A stretch of 64,000 nt of DNA. Source: Chloroflexota bacterium (GTDB lineage: Bacteria > Chloroflexota > Limnocylindria > Limnocylindrales > CSP1-4). This document shows positions 1 to 8,043 of this stretch, piece after piece. Below the pieces are notes generated by a model that was not told the DNA's origin, did no database searches, and worked only from the letters and a program-made list of their open reading frames with translations. The translations under genes and the position numbers were made by a program. Numbering within the stretch: position 1 is the stretch's first letter; the number at the start of each line of letters is the position of its first letter. The stretch covers positions 141,077-205,076 of the forward strand of contig BPIH01000003.1 in assembly GCA_026004015.1 (NCBI GenBank), given 5' to 3'.

Positions 1-1570
1 CGTGGGGCGTCCCGAAGAGCTCCTCGAAGTGGGCCGGCAGCCCGACCTCGGGACGCTCCGTCGTCGCCTGGGGGAGGAAGGAGAAGATCCCCCCGCCGTC
101 GTTGTCGACAACGACGATCGTCGCCCGGAGGCCGGGCGCCCGGATCGTGGCCAGCGCGTTGAGATCGTGGAGGAACGACAGGTCGCCGACGACGGCGAGG
201 ACCGGCGCCCCGGAGGCCGCCGCACCGAGGGCCGAGGAGACGACCCCGTCGATCCCGCTCGCCCCCCGGTTGCCGAGCCAGCGGATCGCTCGAGGACTGA
301 GGGCCAGGTAGGCATCGAGATCGCGGACCGGCATCGAGTTCCCGACGTAGACGATCGTCCCCTCGGGCAGCCGGTCCGGCAGATCGAGGACGACCTCGCC
401 CTCGAAGAGCTCGCCGAGCCCGGTCGCCGTCGCGACGATCGCCCCCGCCGCAGCTCGATCGACGGCCCGCCAGGCGGCGATCCAGTCCGACCCGCCGACC
501 GAGGCGCTGCCCTCGCCCCGACCGCCGGCGGCGAGCGGTCGCACCGCCTCGGCCAGAGCCGTCGCCAGGGCAGCCGGCTCGGCCTGGACCATCGTCCCCG
601 GCAGGAGGGTCGGCTCGTTCCAGCCGCCGTCGTCGACGACGATCTGCGGCGCCGCCGTCTCCACGAGATACCCCGCGAGCGCCTTCGACGTCGGCGTCGC
701 TCCGAAGCGAAGGACGAGGTCGGGTCGGAGCGCGGCCCGGGCCCGTTCGGAGCGGAGGACGAGATCGGCGTGGGCAACGACGTTCGTCCGATCGTGCGGC
801 CCCGTCCGGAGGTTCGCCAGGCCGTCGGCGAGGATCGGCGCCCCGACGGCCCGCGCCAGCTCGACGAGCGCCGCCGCTCCGCCGGGTCGGTCGAAGGGCC
901 CGCAGACGAGGAGCGGCCGGCGGGAGGCAGCAAGGCGCTCGGCGAGGGCCCGAAGCGCCTCCTCGTCGAGACGGCGGACGCCGGCGACCACGCTCGTGTG
1001 GGGCGCTGCCTCCGGATCGGGTGAGAGCGATCCGACCGGGACGAGCGGCTCCCGGAACGGCCAGTTCACCTGGACCGGGCCCGCCGGCGGAGCGGCTGCC
1101 GTCGCCACGGCCCGGCCCGCGACCCAGCGGACGTGGGCCTCGGCGTTCGGCCCGGCCTCCGGCACCGGCAGCTCGACGAACCACTTCGCCCGGCTGCCGT
1201 AGAGGTGGACCTGATCGATGGTCTGGTTCGAGCCCCGATCGCGGAGCTCGGGCGGCCGATCGGCGGTGAGCACGACGAGGGGGACTCGGGCCTCGCGGGC
1301 CTCGGTGACCGCCGGAGCGAAGTTCACGGCCGCCGTCCCCGAGGTCGAGAGGAGGACGACCGGTCGCCGCGCCGCCCGGGCCAGGCCGAGGCCGAAGTAG
1401 GCGGCCGCCCGCTCGTCGAGGTGGACGAAGACCCGCAGCCCCGGATGGGCTCGGAGGGCGAGGGCGAGGGGCGTCGACCGCGAGCCCGGGCAGACGACGG
1501 CCTCCCGGACGCCGGCGCCGACGAGGGCCTCGACGAAGGCGCGGAGGGGCTCGGCCGGCGTCCCGCTCAT
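1..1570 (-). CDS. menD: 2-succinyl-5-enolpyruvyl-6-hydroxy-3-cyclohexene-1-carboxylate synthase MenD (3' end off window)
   Basis: Thiamine-diphosphate enzyme of menaquinone synthesis that joins isochorismate and 2-oxoglutarate to give SEPHCHC. The frame opens with an ATG at 1570 and stays open to the left edge, giving 523 codons; the family usually has about 550-580, so only the extreme C-terminus is missing. The N-terminal half shows MenD signatures: CPGSRSTPLALAL near residue 28, HLDERAAAYFGLGLA, TSGTAAVNFAPAV and TADRPPELRDRGSNQTIDQV. The ATG overlaps the menF stop as ATGA, so translation is probably coupled. The enzyme is cytoplasmic. Identification is secure; what lies beyond the left edge is unknown. 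Confidence 0.96.
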   Translation of the reverse strand, partial: MSGTPAEPLRAFVEALVGAGVREAVVCPGSRSTPLALALRAHPGLRVFVHLDERAAAYFGLGLARAARRPVVLLSTSGTAAVNFAPAVTEAREARVPLVVLTADRPPELRDRGSNQTIDQVHLYGSRAKWFVELPVPEAGPNAEAHVRWVAGRAVATAAAPPAGPVQVNWPFREPLVPVGSLSPDPEAAPHTSVVAGVRRLDEEALRALAERLAASRRPLLVCGPFDRPGGAAALVELARAVGAPILADGLANLRTGPHDRTNVVAHADLVLRSERARAALRPDLVLRFGATPTSKALAGYLVETAAPQIVVDDGGWNEPTLLPGTMVQAEPAALATALAEAVRPLAAGGRGEGSASVGGSDWIAAWRAVDRAAAGAIVATATGLGELFEGEVVLDLPDRLPEGTIVYVGNSMPVRDLDAYLALSPRAIRWLGNRGASGIDGVVSSALGAAASGAPVLAVVGDLSFLHDLNALATIRAPGLRATIVVVDNDGGGIFSFLPQATTERPEVGLPAHFEELFGTPH

Positions 1571-3057
1571 CGGTCGTCCGCTCCCTCGAACCGCCCGAGG
1601 GCGCCCGCCAGGGCGGCCAGCTTCAGCTCGGACTCCTCCCACTCCCGATCCGGCTCCGAATCGGCGACGATCCCGCAGCCGGCGAAGAGGCTCGCCCGAG
1701 CACCCGAGACGACCCCCGAGCGGATCCCGACGACGAACTCGCCGTCGCCGGCCAGATCGACCCAACCGACCGGACCCGCGTACCAGCCCCGGTCGAGCCC
1801 CTCTTCCTCCTCGATGTAGGCGAGGGCGGCTTCGCGCGGCCAGCCGCCGACGGCCGGCGTCGGGTGGAGACGGCCGACGAGACCGAGGATCCCGCCGTCG
1901 GCCCGAAGTCGGCCCGAGAAGCGGGTCGCCAGGTGCTGGACCGTCGCCAGCCGGACGACGCGCGGGTTCGGCTCGACGATGACCTCCTCAGCGAGCGGAG
2001 CGAGGGTCGTCCGAAGCATGTCGACGACGACGGCGTGCTCCTCGCGATCCTTCTCCGAGGCGAGGAGATCGGCGGCGAGGGCCTCGTCCTCCTCGGGACT
2101 CGATCCCCGTCCGACCGTGCCGGCCAGGGCCACGGTCTGGAAGGCCCGACCCCGGACCTCGACGAGTCGCTCCGGCGAGGCCCCGAGGAAGACACGCTCG
2201 TCCCCGGGCCGCCTCCTCGAGAGGGCGAAGATCGTCGAGGCCGGGGCCGTCGCCACGAGCCGCCGGAGGACGGCCGCGACGTCGATCGGGCCGTCGGCGG
2301 CGAGATCGACCCGCCGGGCGAGGACGATCTTGTCGAGGCGACCGCGGCTCACCGCCCCTGCCGCCCGGGCGACGGCCGACTCCCAGGTCGTTCGATCGGG
2401 GATCCGGGCGGTGACCCGGAGGAGGGCACCACCCACCGGGGGGCCGTCGATGTCACCGTCCGCCACCGCGTCAACGCCGCCGAGGACGCCCTCGGCGAGC
2501 GCTTCGACGGCGCCGATCTCGGCCACCGGATCCGTTCCCGGCTCGAGGACGAGGTTCGACGTGAGGATCGCCTCGTCACCGGTCCCCGCCACGACGAGCC
2601 GGGGCAGGCGGAGCCAGCCGTCATCGAAGCCGTGCCAGGTCGGGTCGCGCACGGAGGCGGGAACGAACGCCGCGCCGCCGACGAGCCTGGGGCCCACGCC
2701 CGGACGGCCTGCGGCCGGACCACCGACGATCGCCGCTGCGGCGAGCTCCCGACGGACGGCCTCGGCCCGCTCGAACCGCCCGTCGCCGGCGAGGCGGACG
2801 GTCGCCGCGGCGCCGAACCCGACGAAGCACGCCCCTGCGAGGGGCTGACACCAGAAGGCCAGGTCGGCCCCGCGTCGGAGGGCTCGCCAGGCGACGTCGA
2901 TCGGGTCGATCGGCGGAGCGAGGACCGAGGCGCTCACGATCCGGCGGCGGTCCGGATTGCCGAGCCGGACGAGCCGCTCGAGCTCGCCGATGAGCTCGCC
3001 GATGAGAAGGGTCCGATCCGACCTCGGGGCGACCGGCCACCCGCGAAGCACGGTCAT
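1567..3057 (-). CDS. menF: isochorismate synthase (chorismate-binding enzyme)
   Basis: A 496-residue chorismate-binding enzyme expected to convert chorismate to isochorismate, the entry step of menaquinone synthesis. The C-terminal half carries the family motifs: a DKIVLARR strand, GASPERL, ALAGTVGRG, SEKDREEHAVVVDMLR, a HPTPAVGG loop and GCGIVADSEPDREW near the end. Its ATG overlaps the stop of the upstream tetR gene (3054-3057) and its stop overlaps the menD start, making a three-gene unit. A siderophore or salicylate role is possible for isochorismate synthases in general, but the adjacent menD argues for menaquinone. Confidence 0.95.
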   Translation of the reverse strand: MTVLRGWPVAPRSDRTLLIGELIGELERLVRLGNPDRRRIVSASVLAPPIDPIDVAWRALRRGADLAFWCQPLAGACFVGFGAAATVRLAGDGRFERAEAVRRELAAAAIVGGPAAGRPGVGPRLVGGAAFVPASVRDPTWHGFDDGWLRLPRLVVAGTGDEAILTSNLVLEPGTDPVAEIGAVEALAEGVLGGVDAVADGDIDGPPVGGALLRVTARIPDRTTWESAVARAAGAVSRGRLDKIVLARRVDLAADGPIDVAAVLRRLVATAPASTIFALSRRRPGDERVFLGASPERLVEVRGRAFQTVALAGTVGRGSSPEEDEALAADLLASEKDREEHAVVVDMLRTTLAPLAEEVIVEPNPRVVRLATVQHLATRFSGRLRADGGILGLVGRLHPTPAVGGWPREAALAYIEEEEGLDRGWYAGPVGWVDLAGDGEFVVGIRSGVVSGARASLFAGCGIVADSEPDREWEESELKLAALAGALGRFEGADDR

Positions 3058-3698
3058 CGGTTCGGGAGCTCCGCGAGTCGCTCCTCCGGGACGCCGACGC
3101 TCCGCAGGAGCAGGAGCCGAAGGGTCGGGTAGGCGCGCTCCAGGGGCGGCGGCCGATCGGCGACCAGCCAGCGGAGGACGACCTCGTGGATCGCCCCGAA
3201 CCAGGCGCTCCCGGCGACGTTCGCATCGAGGGGCGCAATGACCCCCTCGGCGACGGCCCGATCGAGGTAGCCGGCGATGAGCTCGGCGAAGCGCTCGTGG
3301 AGCCGGAGGAGCTCGGCCCGGAACGGCCGTCCGGCCCCCAGGGCATCGACGAGGAGGAGACGGGCCATCGAGCGATGGCCGGCAAAGGTCCGGAGGACGG
3401 TCCAGATGGCGGCGTCGGCCTGGAGGACGGGGTCGGTCTCGCGGGCGACCTCCCGTTCGACCTTCGCCACGAGGCGTTCGGCGGTCGAGCGGATGAGCTC
3501 GCGGAAGATCGACTCCTTCGTCGGGAAGTGGAAGTACACCCCGCCCTTGCTCGTCGCCGCCTCCCGGGCGATGTCGTCGACGGCGGCGTCGCGGTAGCCG
3601 GCCCGACTGAAGACGTGGGCGGCAGCGTCGAGGATCCGTTCCCGTCGCTGGCGGGAGCGCTCGGCCGGCGAGCCTCGGGCGTCGGTCGTCATGGCCAT
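3054..3698 (-). CDS. TetR/AcrR-family transcriptional regulator
   Basis: A 214-residue repressor-type protein. The N-terminal helix-turn-helix is typical of TetR proteins: RERILDAAAHVFSRAGYRDAAVDDIAREAATSKGGVYFHFPTKESIFRELI, here split at its key points around residues 19-69. The rest would be the ligand-binding and dimer domain. It is the first gene of tetR-menF-menD and overlaps menF by four bases. Two ATGs are possible, 3698 and 3692; the second leaves more room behind the palindrome that ends at 3704. The palindrome strongly suggests autoregulation and therefore control of the two men genes. The ligand is unknown. Confidence 0.93.
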   Translation of the reverse strand: MAMTTDARGSPAERSRQRRERILDAAAHVFSRAGYRDAAVDDIAREAATSKGGVYFHFPTKESIFRELIRSTAERLVAKVEREVARETDPVLQADAAIWTVLRTFAGHRSMARLLLVDALGAGRPFRAELLRLHERFAELIAGYLDRAVAEGVIAPLDANVAGSAWFGAIHEVVLRWLVADRPPPLERAYPTLRLLLLRSVGVPEERLAELPNR

Positions 3699-3703
3699 CA
3701 GTG

Positions 3704-3727
3704 TACCGACCGACCGGTCGGTCGGTA
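3704..3727. promoter_or_regulatory. 24-bp perfect palindrome, probable TetR operator
   Basis: The half-site TACCGACCGACC is followed without a spacer by its exact reverse complement. It lies 5 bases from the upstream tetR ATG (11 from the alternative one). Length, symmetry and the GACCG/CGGTC core resemble operators of TetR-family proteins. At this distance a bound protein would occlude the transcription start or the ribosome site. Confidence 0.8.
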
Positions 3728-3797
3728 TCGGGCCGGCATCAGCAGCGCCTGCGATCAGACCGACTGGCCCCCCGGGTGGCCGCAGCCCGCTCGAACC

Positions 3798-3959
3798 TCA
3801 GGCCACCAGCTTCAGCTCAGGGGGACCTGGCGTCCGGAGCAGCTCGACGGCTGATGTCACCGCCGGATTGACCCGGATCCGGGCCACGAAGGCAGCCGCG
3901 AGGGCGTCCCGGCCGTCACCATACGTGACGTAGATCGTCTGCCACGAACTCAATCCCAA
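3798..3959 (-). pseudogene. possible small coding remnant
   Basis: This lies in the 418-base gap between tetR and the DinB gene. An open minus-strand frame with C/G-ending codons ends in a TGA at 3798 and reads WQTIYVTYGDGRDALA followed by AAAFVARIRVNPAV. A TTG at 3959 could start it, but the frame stays open further upstream without an ATG. I do not recognise the family. It could be the tail of a lost gene or chance in GC-rich DNA. The rest of the gap shows nothing except the operator. Confidence 0.25.
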
Positions 3960-4116
3960 TCTGGCAGCCGTCCCTTGCCCCGCGCCCTCGAGGCGACCGA
4001 TACTGGCCTGGAGGCGCCGGTAATCTCGATCAGCCTTCCGGGACCCTCCGACCGCAGACGACCTCCGGGTCGAGCCGCACCAGCGACGAACCGCCCACCG
4101 CCCTGGAGATCAGCCG

Positions 4117-4632
4117 ATGAACACGATCCTCGTCGACCTCTTCCGGCACCACCGATGGGCCAACGAGCAGATGCTCGCCGCCTGTCTCGCCCTCACGGCC
4201 GACCAGCTGGCGACCGAGACTCCCGGGACGTATGGCCGCCTCGACCGGACCCTCCGTCACCTCGCCCGGGCCGAGGGCTGGTACCTGAACCTCCTCGCCG
4301 GCTGGACGGACCCCGAGGGGGACGTCCTCGCCCGGGGTACGACCGACTTCCCCGGCGTGCCCTGGCTCATGGAGTGGATGCGCCGCACCGGCGACGCGCT
4401 CGTCGACGTCGCCCGCTCGATGACGCCCGATGCGACCATCCGCGACGAGGACGGACGACCGTATCCGGCCTGGGTCGTCCTCCTTCAGGCCGCCTACCAC
4501 GCCACCGAGCACCGACAGCAGATCGCCACAGCCCTGGCGAGCCTCGGCATCGAGCCGCCGGAGCCCGACCTCTGGGCCTTCCAGGAGGCCCGCGAGCGGG
4601 GCGAGGTCGAGGTCGAGCCGGGATCGGCATAG
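4117..4632 (+). CDS. DinB-family protein
   Basis: A 171-residue four-helix-bundle protein of the DinB/YfiT group. Most members are metal-binding and of unknown substrate; some act as thiol-dependent transferases. The three expected metal-binding histidines are present: His48 in LRHLARAEG, and His128 and His132 in YHATEHRQQI. FRHHRWANEQML at the N-terminus is also typical. The ATG at 4117 puts these motifs at the usual distances. It appears to be a single-gene unit. Confidence 0.85.
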   Translation: MNTILVDLFRHHRWANEQMLAACLALTADQLATETPGTYGRLDRTLRHLARAEGWYLNLLAGWTDPEGDVLARGTTDFPGVPWLMEWMRRTGDALVDVARSMTPDATIRDEDGRPYPAWVVLLQAAYHATEHRQQIATALASLGIEPPEPDLWAFQEARERGEVEVEPGSA

Positions 4633-4722
4633 CCCGGATCGACGGTGGCGAGGCTCGCGCCCTCGCGCCGACCAGTCGCCGGCACGCCGGCGCCCGGGCC
4701 GGGCACGGCCCGGGTCAGCGGC

Positions 4723-5346
4723 TCATGAGCCGGCCTCGAGATCGAGGCAGACGATAGGCCGCGGCTTCGCGCCGCCGATCGGCCGCGAGTGGCCGGCGAC
4801 GGAGAAGCCGGCCGCCTCGAACATCGACAACGTCCCGGTGTAGGCGCTCGCGGCCGGGATCCGACCGTGGCTCGCGTCGGCCGGGTACACCTCGAGGGCC
4901 GGCGCGCCGCGAGCCCGGGCGAACTCGACGGCCGCCCGAAGGAGCGCCGGGGCGATGCCCCGCCCCCGGAGGCGCCGGGCGACGACGAAGCAGACGATCG
5001 ACCAGACCGGGCCATCGTCGAGGGGCGCGAGGACCTTCGAGTGGGTCAGGCGCTCGAAGCTCGAGCGCGGGCCGAAGCTCACCCAGCCGACCGCCTCGTC
5101 GCCGACGTCGGCAAGGAGGCCCGGCGGCCGATCCTGGGAGGCGAGGGCGCGGAGGCGCTCGCGGTGCTCGGCGACCCCAGGCAAGGAGATTTCCTTGGCG
5201 CGGACGCGGTACCAGGCGCACCCGCGCCGGCGCGGATCGCCGCCCTGCTCGAAGAGGGCGACGAGGTCAGGCCACGCTCCAAGCGTGACCGTGCAACTCG
5301 TCGGGCACGCGGCGCCGAAGACGACGGAGATCGACGGCCATGTCAG
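4723..5346 (-). CDS. GNAT-family N-acetyltransferase, start codon unclear
   Basis: An acetyl-CoA-dependent N-acetyltransferase. The core reads VWSIVCFVVARRLRGRGIAPALLRAAVEFAR (motif A with the R-G-x-G-x-A acetyl-CoA loop), then ALEVYPAD and FEAAGF. It is clearly paralogous to the gene at 23944-24537. The only in-frame ATG (5445) lies inside tRNA-Asn, and there is no in-frame ATG, GTG or TTG between the tRNA and the conserved WPDLV segment. A CTG at 5346 gives an N-terminus close in length to the paralog. A 1-base error near the 5' end is an alternative, since an out-of-frame ATG sits at 5341. The substrate is unknown. Confidence 0.75.
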   Translation of the reverse strand: MTWPSISVVFGAACPTSCTVTLGAWPDLVALFEQGGDPRRRGCAWYRVRAKEISLPGVAEHRERLRALASQDRPPGLLADVGDEAVGWVSFGPRSSFERLTHSKVLAPLDDGPVWSIVCFVVARRLRGRGIAPALLRAAVEFARARGAPALEVYPADASHGRIPAASAYTGTLSMFEAAGFSVAGHSRPIGGAKPRPIVCLDLEAGS

Positions 5347-5411
5347 CGGGGCGAGGAACGACAGGCGGCCGACGTGTAGGAACCGGCCCCGGCCAGCCCA
5401 ACGCGGAGAGC

Positions 5412-5487
5412 TGGCTCCGGCGGCAGGACTCGAACCTGCGACCAAGCGGTTAACAGCCGCCCGCTCTACCGACTGAGCTACGCCGGA
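5412..5487 (-). tRNA. tRNA-Asn (anticodon GTT)
   Basis: Full cloverleaf read on the minus strand. The acceptor stem TCCGGCG pairs with CGCCGGA, the D arm is GCTC/GAGC, the anticodon loop is CTGTTAA, and the T arm is GCAGG-TTCGAGT-CCTGC. The discriminator is G and the 3' CCA is encoded at 5412-5414. The length is 76 nt including CCA. Confidence 0.97.
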
Positions 5488-5629
5488 GCGCCCATCGCCC
5501 GCCGCGGCGGGGATGACCCGCCGGTGGGCGCCCGGGTGAGGATAGCACGAGCTCGAACGGCTCGACCCCGCCGGCGAGGTCGGCCGAGCCCCGACCGCCG
5601 GCGGCGCCCGATCGGACCGCCGACCCCCG

Positions 5630-6112
5630 TCAGCCCACCGCCCTTCGGACGAGAGCCCGGATCCGCTCCTCGACCTCGGGTGTGAGCGCCGTCAGGGCGT
5701 AGGCGGTCGGCCACATCACCCCGTCGTCGAGCTTGGCCGCCTGATCGAAGCCGAACGTCGCATAGCGGACCTTGAACTTCGAGGCGGCCTGGAAGAAGCA
5801 GATCACCTTCCCGTCCTTCGCGTAGGCCGGCATTCCGTACCAGGTCCGCGGGGCGAGCTCGGGAGCGACCTCCTTCACGATGGCGTGGATCCGTTCGGCC
5901 ATGGACCGGTCGGGCTCCGGCATCTCGGCGATCTTGACCAGGACGTCCCGCTCGCCGTCGCCCGTGCCCGCCCCCGACCGCCGCCGCTGGGCAGCCTTGC
6001 GCTCCGCGACGAGCTCCTTGAGGGCCGCCCGCTCCTCGGCCGTCAGGCCCGCGGCCGTCTCGTCGGCCGCAGCTGCGCTGTCGATATCGTCGGTGCCCTC
6101 GGGATCTGGCAT
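5630..6112 (-). CDS. DUF1801-domain protein (YdhG-like)
   Basis: A 160-residue cytoplasmic protein. The C-terminal half has the DUF1801 pattern: IHAIVKEVAPELAPRTWYGMPAYAK, then GKVICFFQAASKFKVRYATFGF. The charged N-terminal half (TAEERAALKELVAERKAAQRRR) is probably helical. The family is small, with members labelled iron chaperones or uncharacterised; no activity can be assigned here. A Shine-Dalgarno AGGAGG lies just before the ATG at 6112. Confidence 0.8.
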   Translation of the reverse strand: MPDPEGTDDIDSAAAADETAAGLTAEERAALKELVAERKAAQRRRSGAGTGDGERDVLVKIAEMPEPDRSMAERIHAIVKEVAPELAPRTWYGMPAYAKDGKVICFFQAASKFKVRYATFGFDQAAKLDDGVMWPTAYALTALTPEVEERIRALVRRAVG

Positions 6113-6186
6113 GGCTTCCTCCTGCGGCGATCGACCGGCTCCTGCCGGCGGCCGATCATGCTATGCCAGACGGCGGCTCCTGTCGC

Positions 6187-7164
6187 CTACGCCGCCAGGC
6201 TCCGGTCGTCGAGGCTGAGGCCGAGCCGGAGCGCCAGCTCGACCGCCCGCCGCCACTCGTCGCGGCTGATCCGGCGATCGATCTCCGGGAACTCGTCGGT
6301 CGCGTCGACCCGGGCCGCCGGCCGGTACTGGGCCATGAGGTTGACGTACGTCCCCGGCCCGAGCTCGTCGGCGATCCAGCGGAGGATCGCCTCGGTCTCC
6401 TCGAGGAGCCCTGGCATGACGAGGTGGCGAAGGAGGAGACCCCGAACGGCGAGGCCGCGCTCGTCGACGGTGAGCGGGCCGACCTGGCGGTGCATCTCCT
6501 TGATCGTCGTCCGGGCCACGGCGGCGTAGTCGGCCCGCCGCAGGTATCGGCGACAGGCGGCCTCGCTCCAGAGCTTGAAGTCGGGCATGTAGATCGAGAC
6601 GATGCCGTCGAGGAGCCGGAGCGAATCGAGGGAGTCGTAGCTGCTCGTGTTGTAGACGATCGGCAGCCGAAGGCCCCGCCCGACCGCCGCCGGCAGCGCC
6701 TCGAGGATCTGGGGCACGACGTGCTCGGGCGTTACCCAGTTGATGTTGTGGCAGCCCTGGGCCTGCAGCTCGACCATGACCTGCCCGAGCGCGTCCGGCC
6801 CCAGGGCCTCGCCCCGGACGTGGTGGGAGATGTCCCAGTTCTGACAGAAGACGCAGCGGAGGTTGCAGCCCGAGAAGAAGATCGTCCCCGAGCCGTTCCA
6901 GCCGCGGAGGCAGTCCTCCTCGCCGAAGTGGGCGAAGGCGGAGGCGACGATCGCCCGTCGACCGATCCCGCAGAGACCGACCCGGTCCGCCCGCCGGTCG
7001 ACCCGGCAGGCTCGCGGGCAGACCCGGCAGACCGGGCCGAGGAGCCGGAGGGCGTCCGCGGCCCGCCGCTCGAGCTCGCCGCTCCAGGCCAGCTCGACAT
7101 AGGGCGGCGGCGGCCCATGGGGGACCGGGTCGGCGGCCTCGAGTGGGATCCGACGGCGGCGCAT
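6187..7164 (-). CDS. PflX-like radical SAM protein (COG1313 type)
   Basis: A 325-residue radical SAM enzyme related to pyruvate-formate-lyase activating enzymes. The SAM-cluster motif C-x3-C-x2-C is in FFSGCNLRCVFCQNWDISH. Upstream is a second cysteine set, CRVCPRACRVDRRADRVGLC, typical of the COG1313 group and probably holding another cluster. Later segments INWVTPEHV, YNTSSYDS and MPDFKLW are also family-like. The frame extends to 7356, but that would cover the 3' end of vapC, so the ATG at 7164 is preferred. The substrate is unknown, and no glycyl-radical enzyme is visible nearby. Confidence 0.88.
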   Translation of the reverse strand: MRRRRIPLEAADPVPHGPPPPYVELAWSGELERRAADALRLLGPVCRVCPRACRVDRRADRVGLCGIGRRAIVASAFAHFGEEDCLRGWNGSGTIFFSGCNLRCVFCQNWDISHHVRGEALGPDALGQVMVELQAQGCHNINWVTPEHVVPQILEALPAAVGRGLRLPIVYNTSSYDSLDSLRLLDGIVSIYMPDFKLWSEAACRRYLRRADYAAVARTTIKEMHRQVGPLTVDERGLAVRGLLLRHLVMPGLLEETEAILRWIADELGPGTYVNLMAQYRPAARVDATDEFPEIDRRISRDEWRRAVELALRLGLSLDDRSLAA

Positions 7165-7246
7165 GGCTGGTTCCTCGGCCGAATCGTACGCCTCTCTACC
7201 GAGGGCCGCTCTCCTCGCCGGGCGGACAGCCCTCGGTCGAACCGGT

Positions 7247-7675
7247 TCAATCGGCGAGGGGGTTCCGCCAGCGGATCTCGGTGAAACGGGCGAAGTCCGT
7301 GTCGGCCGACCAGATCTCGAGACCGTGCTCCAGGGCGAGGGCGGCGAGGTGACCATCGGGGATGAGGTTGCCGGTGAGCCCGTACTTGCTCACGAGCTGA
7401 CCGAAGATCTGCCCGTGCTCCGGAGTAGGAACCGGAGTCCAAACGACGGGGACCGCGAGCCAGTCTGCCACGAACCGCCAAGCCTCCTCCGGCTGGAGCG
7501 GTCGCTCGGTCGCCCGGGGGTGGGTCGCGATCCGGACGAAGGCGACGAGCGACTCCCACGGCAAGCCGACCCGTCGGGCCCCGAGGAGCTGGTCGGTTAG
7601 CCAGGCCTTCGCCTGCCGGTGATGGCGCGATCGCGAATCGACGGCATGGAGGAGGATGTTCGCGTCGACGAGCAT
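7247..7675 (-). CDS. vapC: PIN-domain toxin VapC
   Basis: A 142-residue PIN-domain ribonuclease, expected to cut a specific RNA when free of its antitoxin. The acidic residues are in place: Asp4 (MLVDANILLHAVD), Glu41 (PWESLVAF), Asp107 (LIPDGHLAALA) and Asp125/Asp127 (SADTDF). The start codon shares one base with the stop of the antitoxin gene at 7675, the usual antitoxin-first arrangement. Confidence 0.92.
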   Translation of the reverse strand: MLVDANILLHAVDSRSRHHRQAKAWLTDQLLGARRVGLPWESLVAFVRIATHPRATERPLQPEEAWRFVADWLAVPVVWTPVPTPEHGQIFGQLVSKYGLTGNLIPDGHLAALALEHGLEIWSADTDFARFTEIRWRNPLAD

Positions 7676-7905
7676 CAGCGGCGGTCGGGTTCGTCGAGCT
7701 GCTCGAGGGCCTCGGCAACGTTCGTCACGTCGATTCGCAGCCCGATCGGGGCCGTCCGCTGGCGGTACGCGGTCCGCGGTCGACGCGCCGCGAGACCCGC
7801 CCGGACGAGCTCGTTCACCGCCTCGCTCAGACCGACCCCCCGTTCGCGGCGGAGACGTTCGACGGCAGCCCTGACATCGGGATCCAATGTGATGGTCGTC
7901 CGCAT
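7675..7905 (-). CDS. vapB: ribbon-helix-helix antitoxin (VapB type)
   Basis: A 76-residue protein opening with MRTTITLDPDVRAAVERLRRE, a ribbon-helix-helix DNA-binding fold, followed by GVGLSEAVNELVRAGL. The C-terminal tail would wrap the VapC toxin. It lies directly upstream of vapC and overlaps it by one base. A -10-like TAGGAT six bases before the ATG suggests a leaderless transcript, which the antitoxin itself probably represses. Confidence 0.88.
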   Translation of the reverse strand: MRTTITLDPDVRAAVERLRRERGVGLSEAVNELVRAGLAARRPRTAYRQRTAPIGLRIDVTNVAEALEQLDEPDRR

Positions 7906-7911
7906 GCGCTC

Positions 7912-7917
7912 ATCCTA
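7912..7917 (-). promoter_or_regulatory. -10-like TAGGAT before vapB
   Basis: The hexamer TAGGAT, read on the minus strand, ends 6 bases before the vapB ATG. A -10 box at this distance puts transcription start at or beside the start codon. Confidence 0.5.
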
Positions 7918-8043
7918 GCATCTTGATGCACATCTGCCCTCCATCGACACTGACGGCATCGACACTGACGGCATTGGGCGGGAAGGTGCGAGGCCTGGTC
8001 GCACCCGCTCGACTCGGCGGGAGCTTCGACGCCCCCGCGCCCG

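Noticed and set aside
2..1024. 340-residue plus-strand frame at the left edge
   Set aside because: Antisense to menD, whose motifs are unmistakable on the minus strand.
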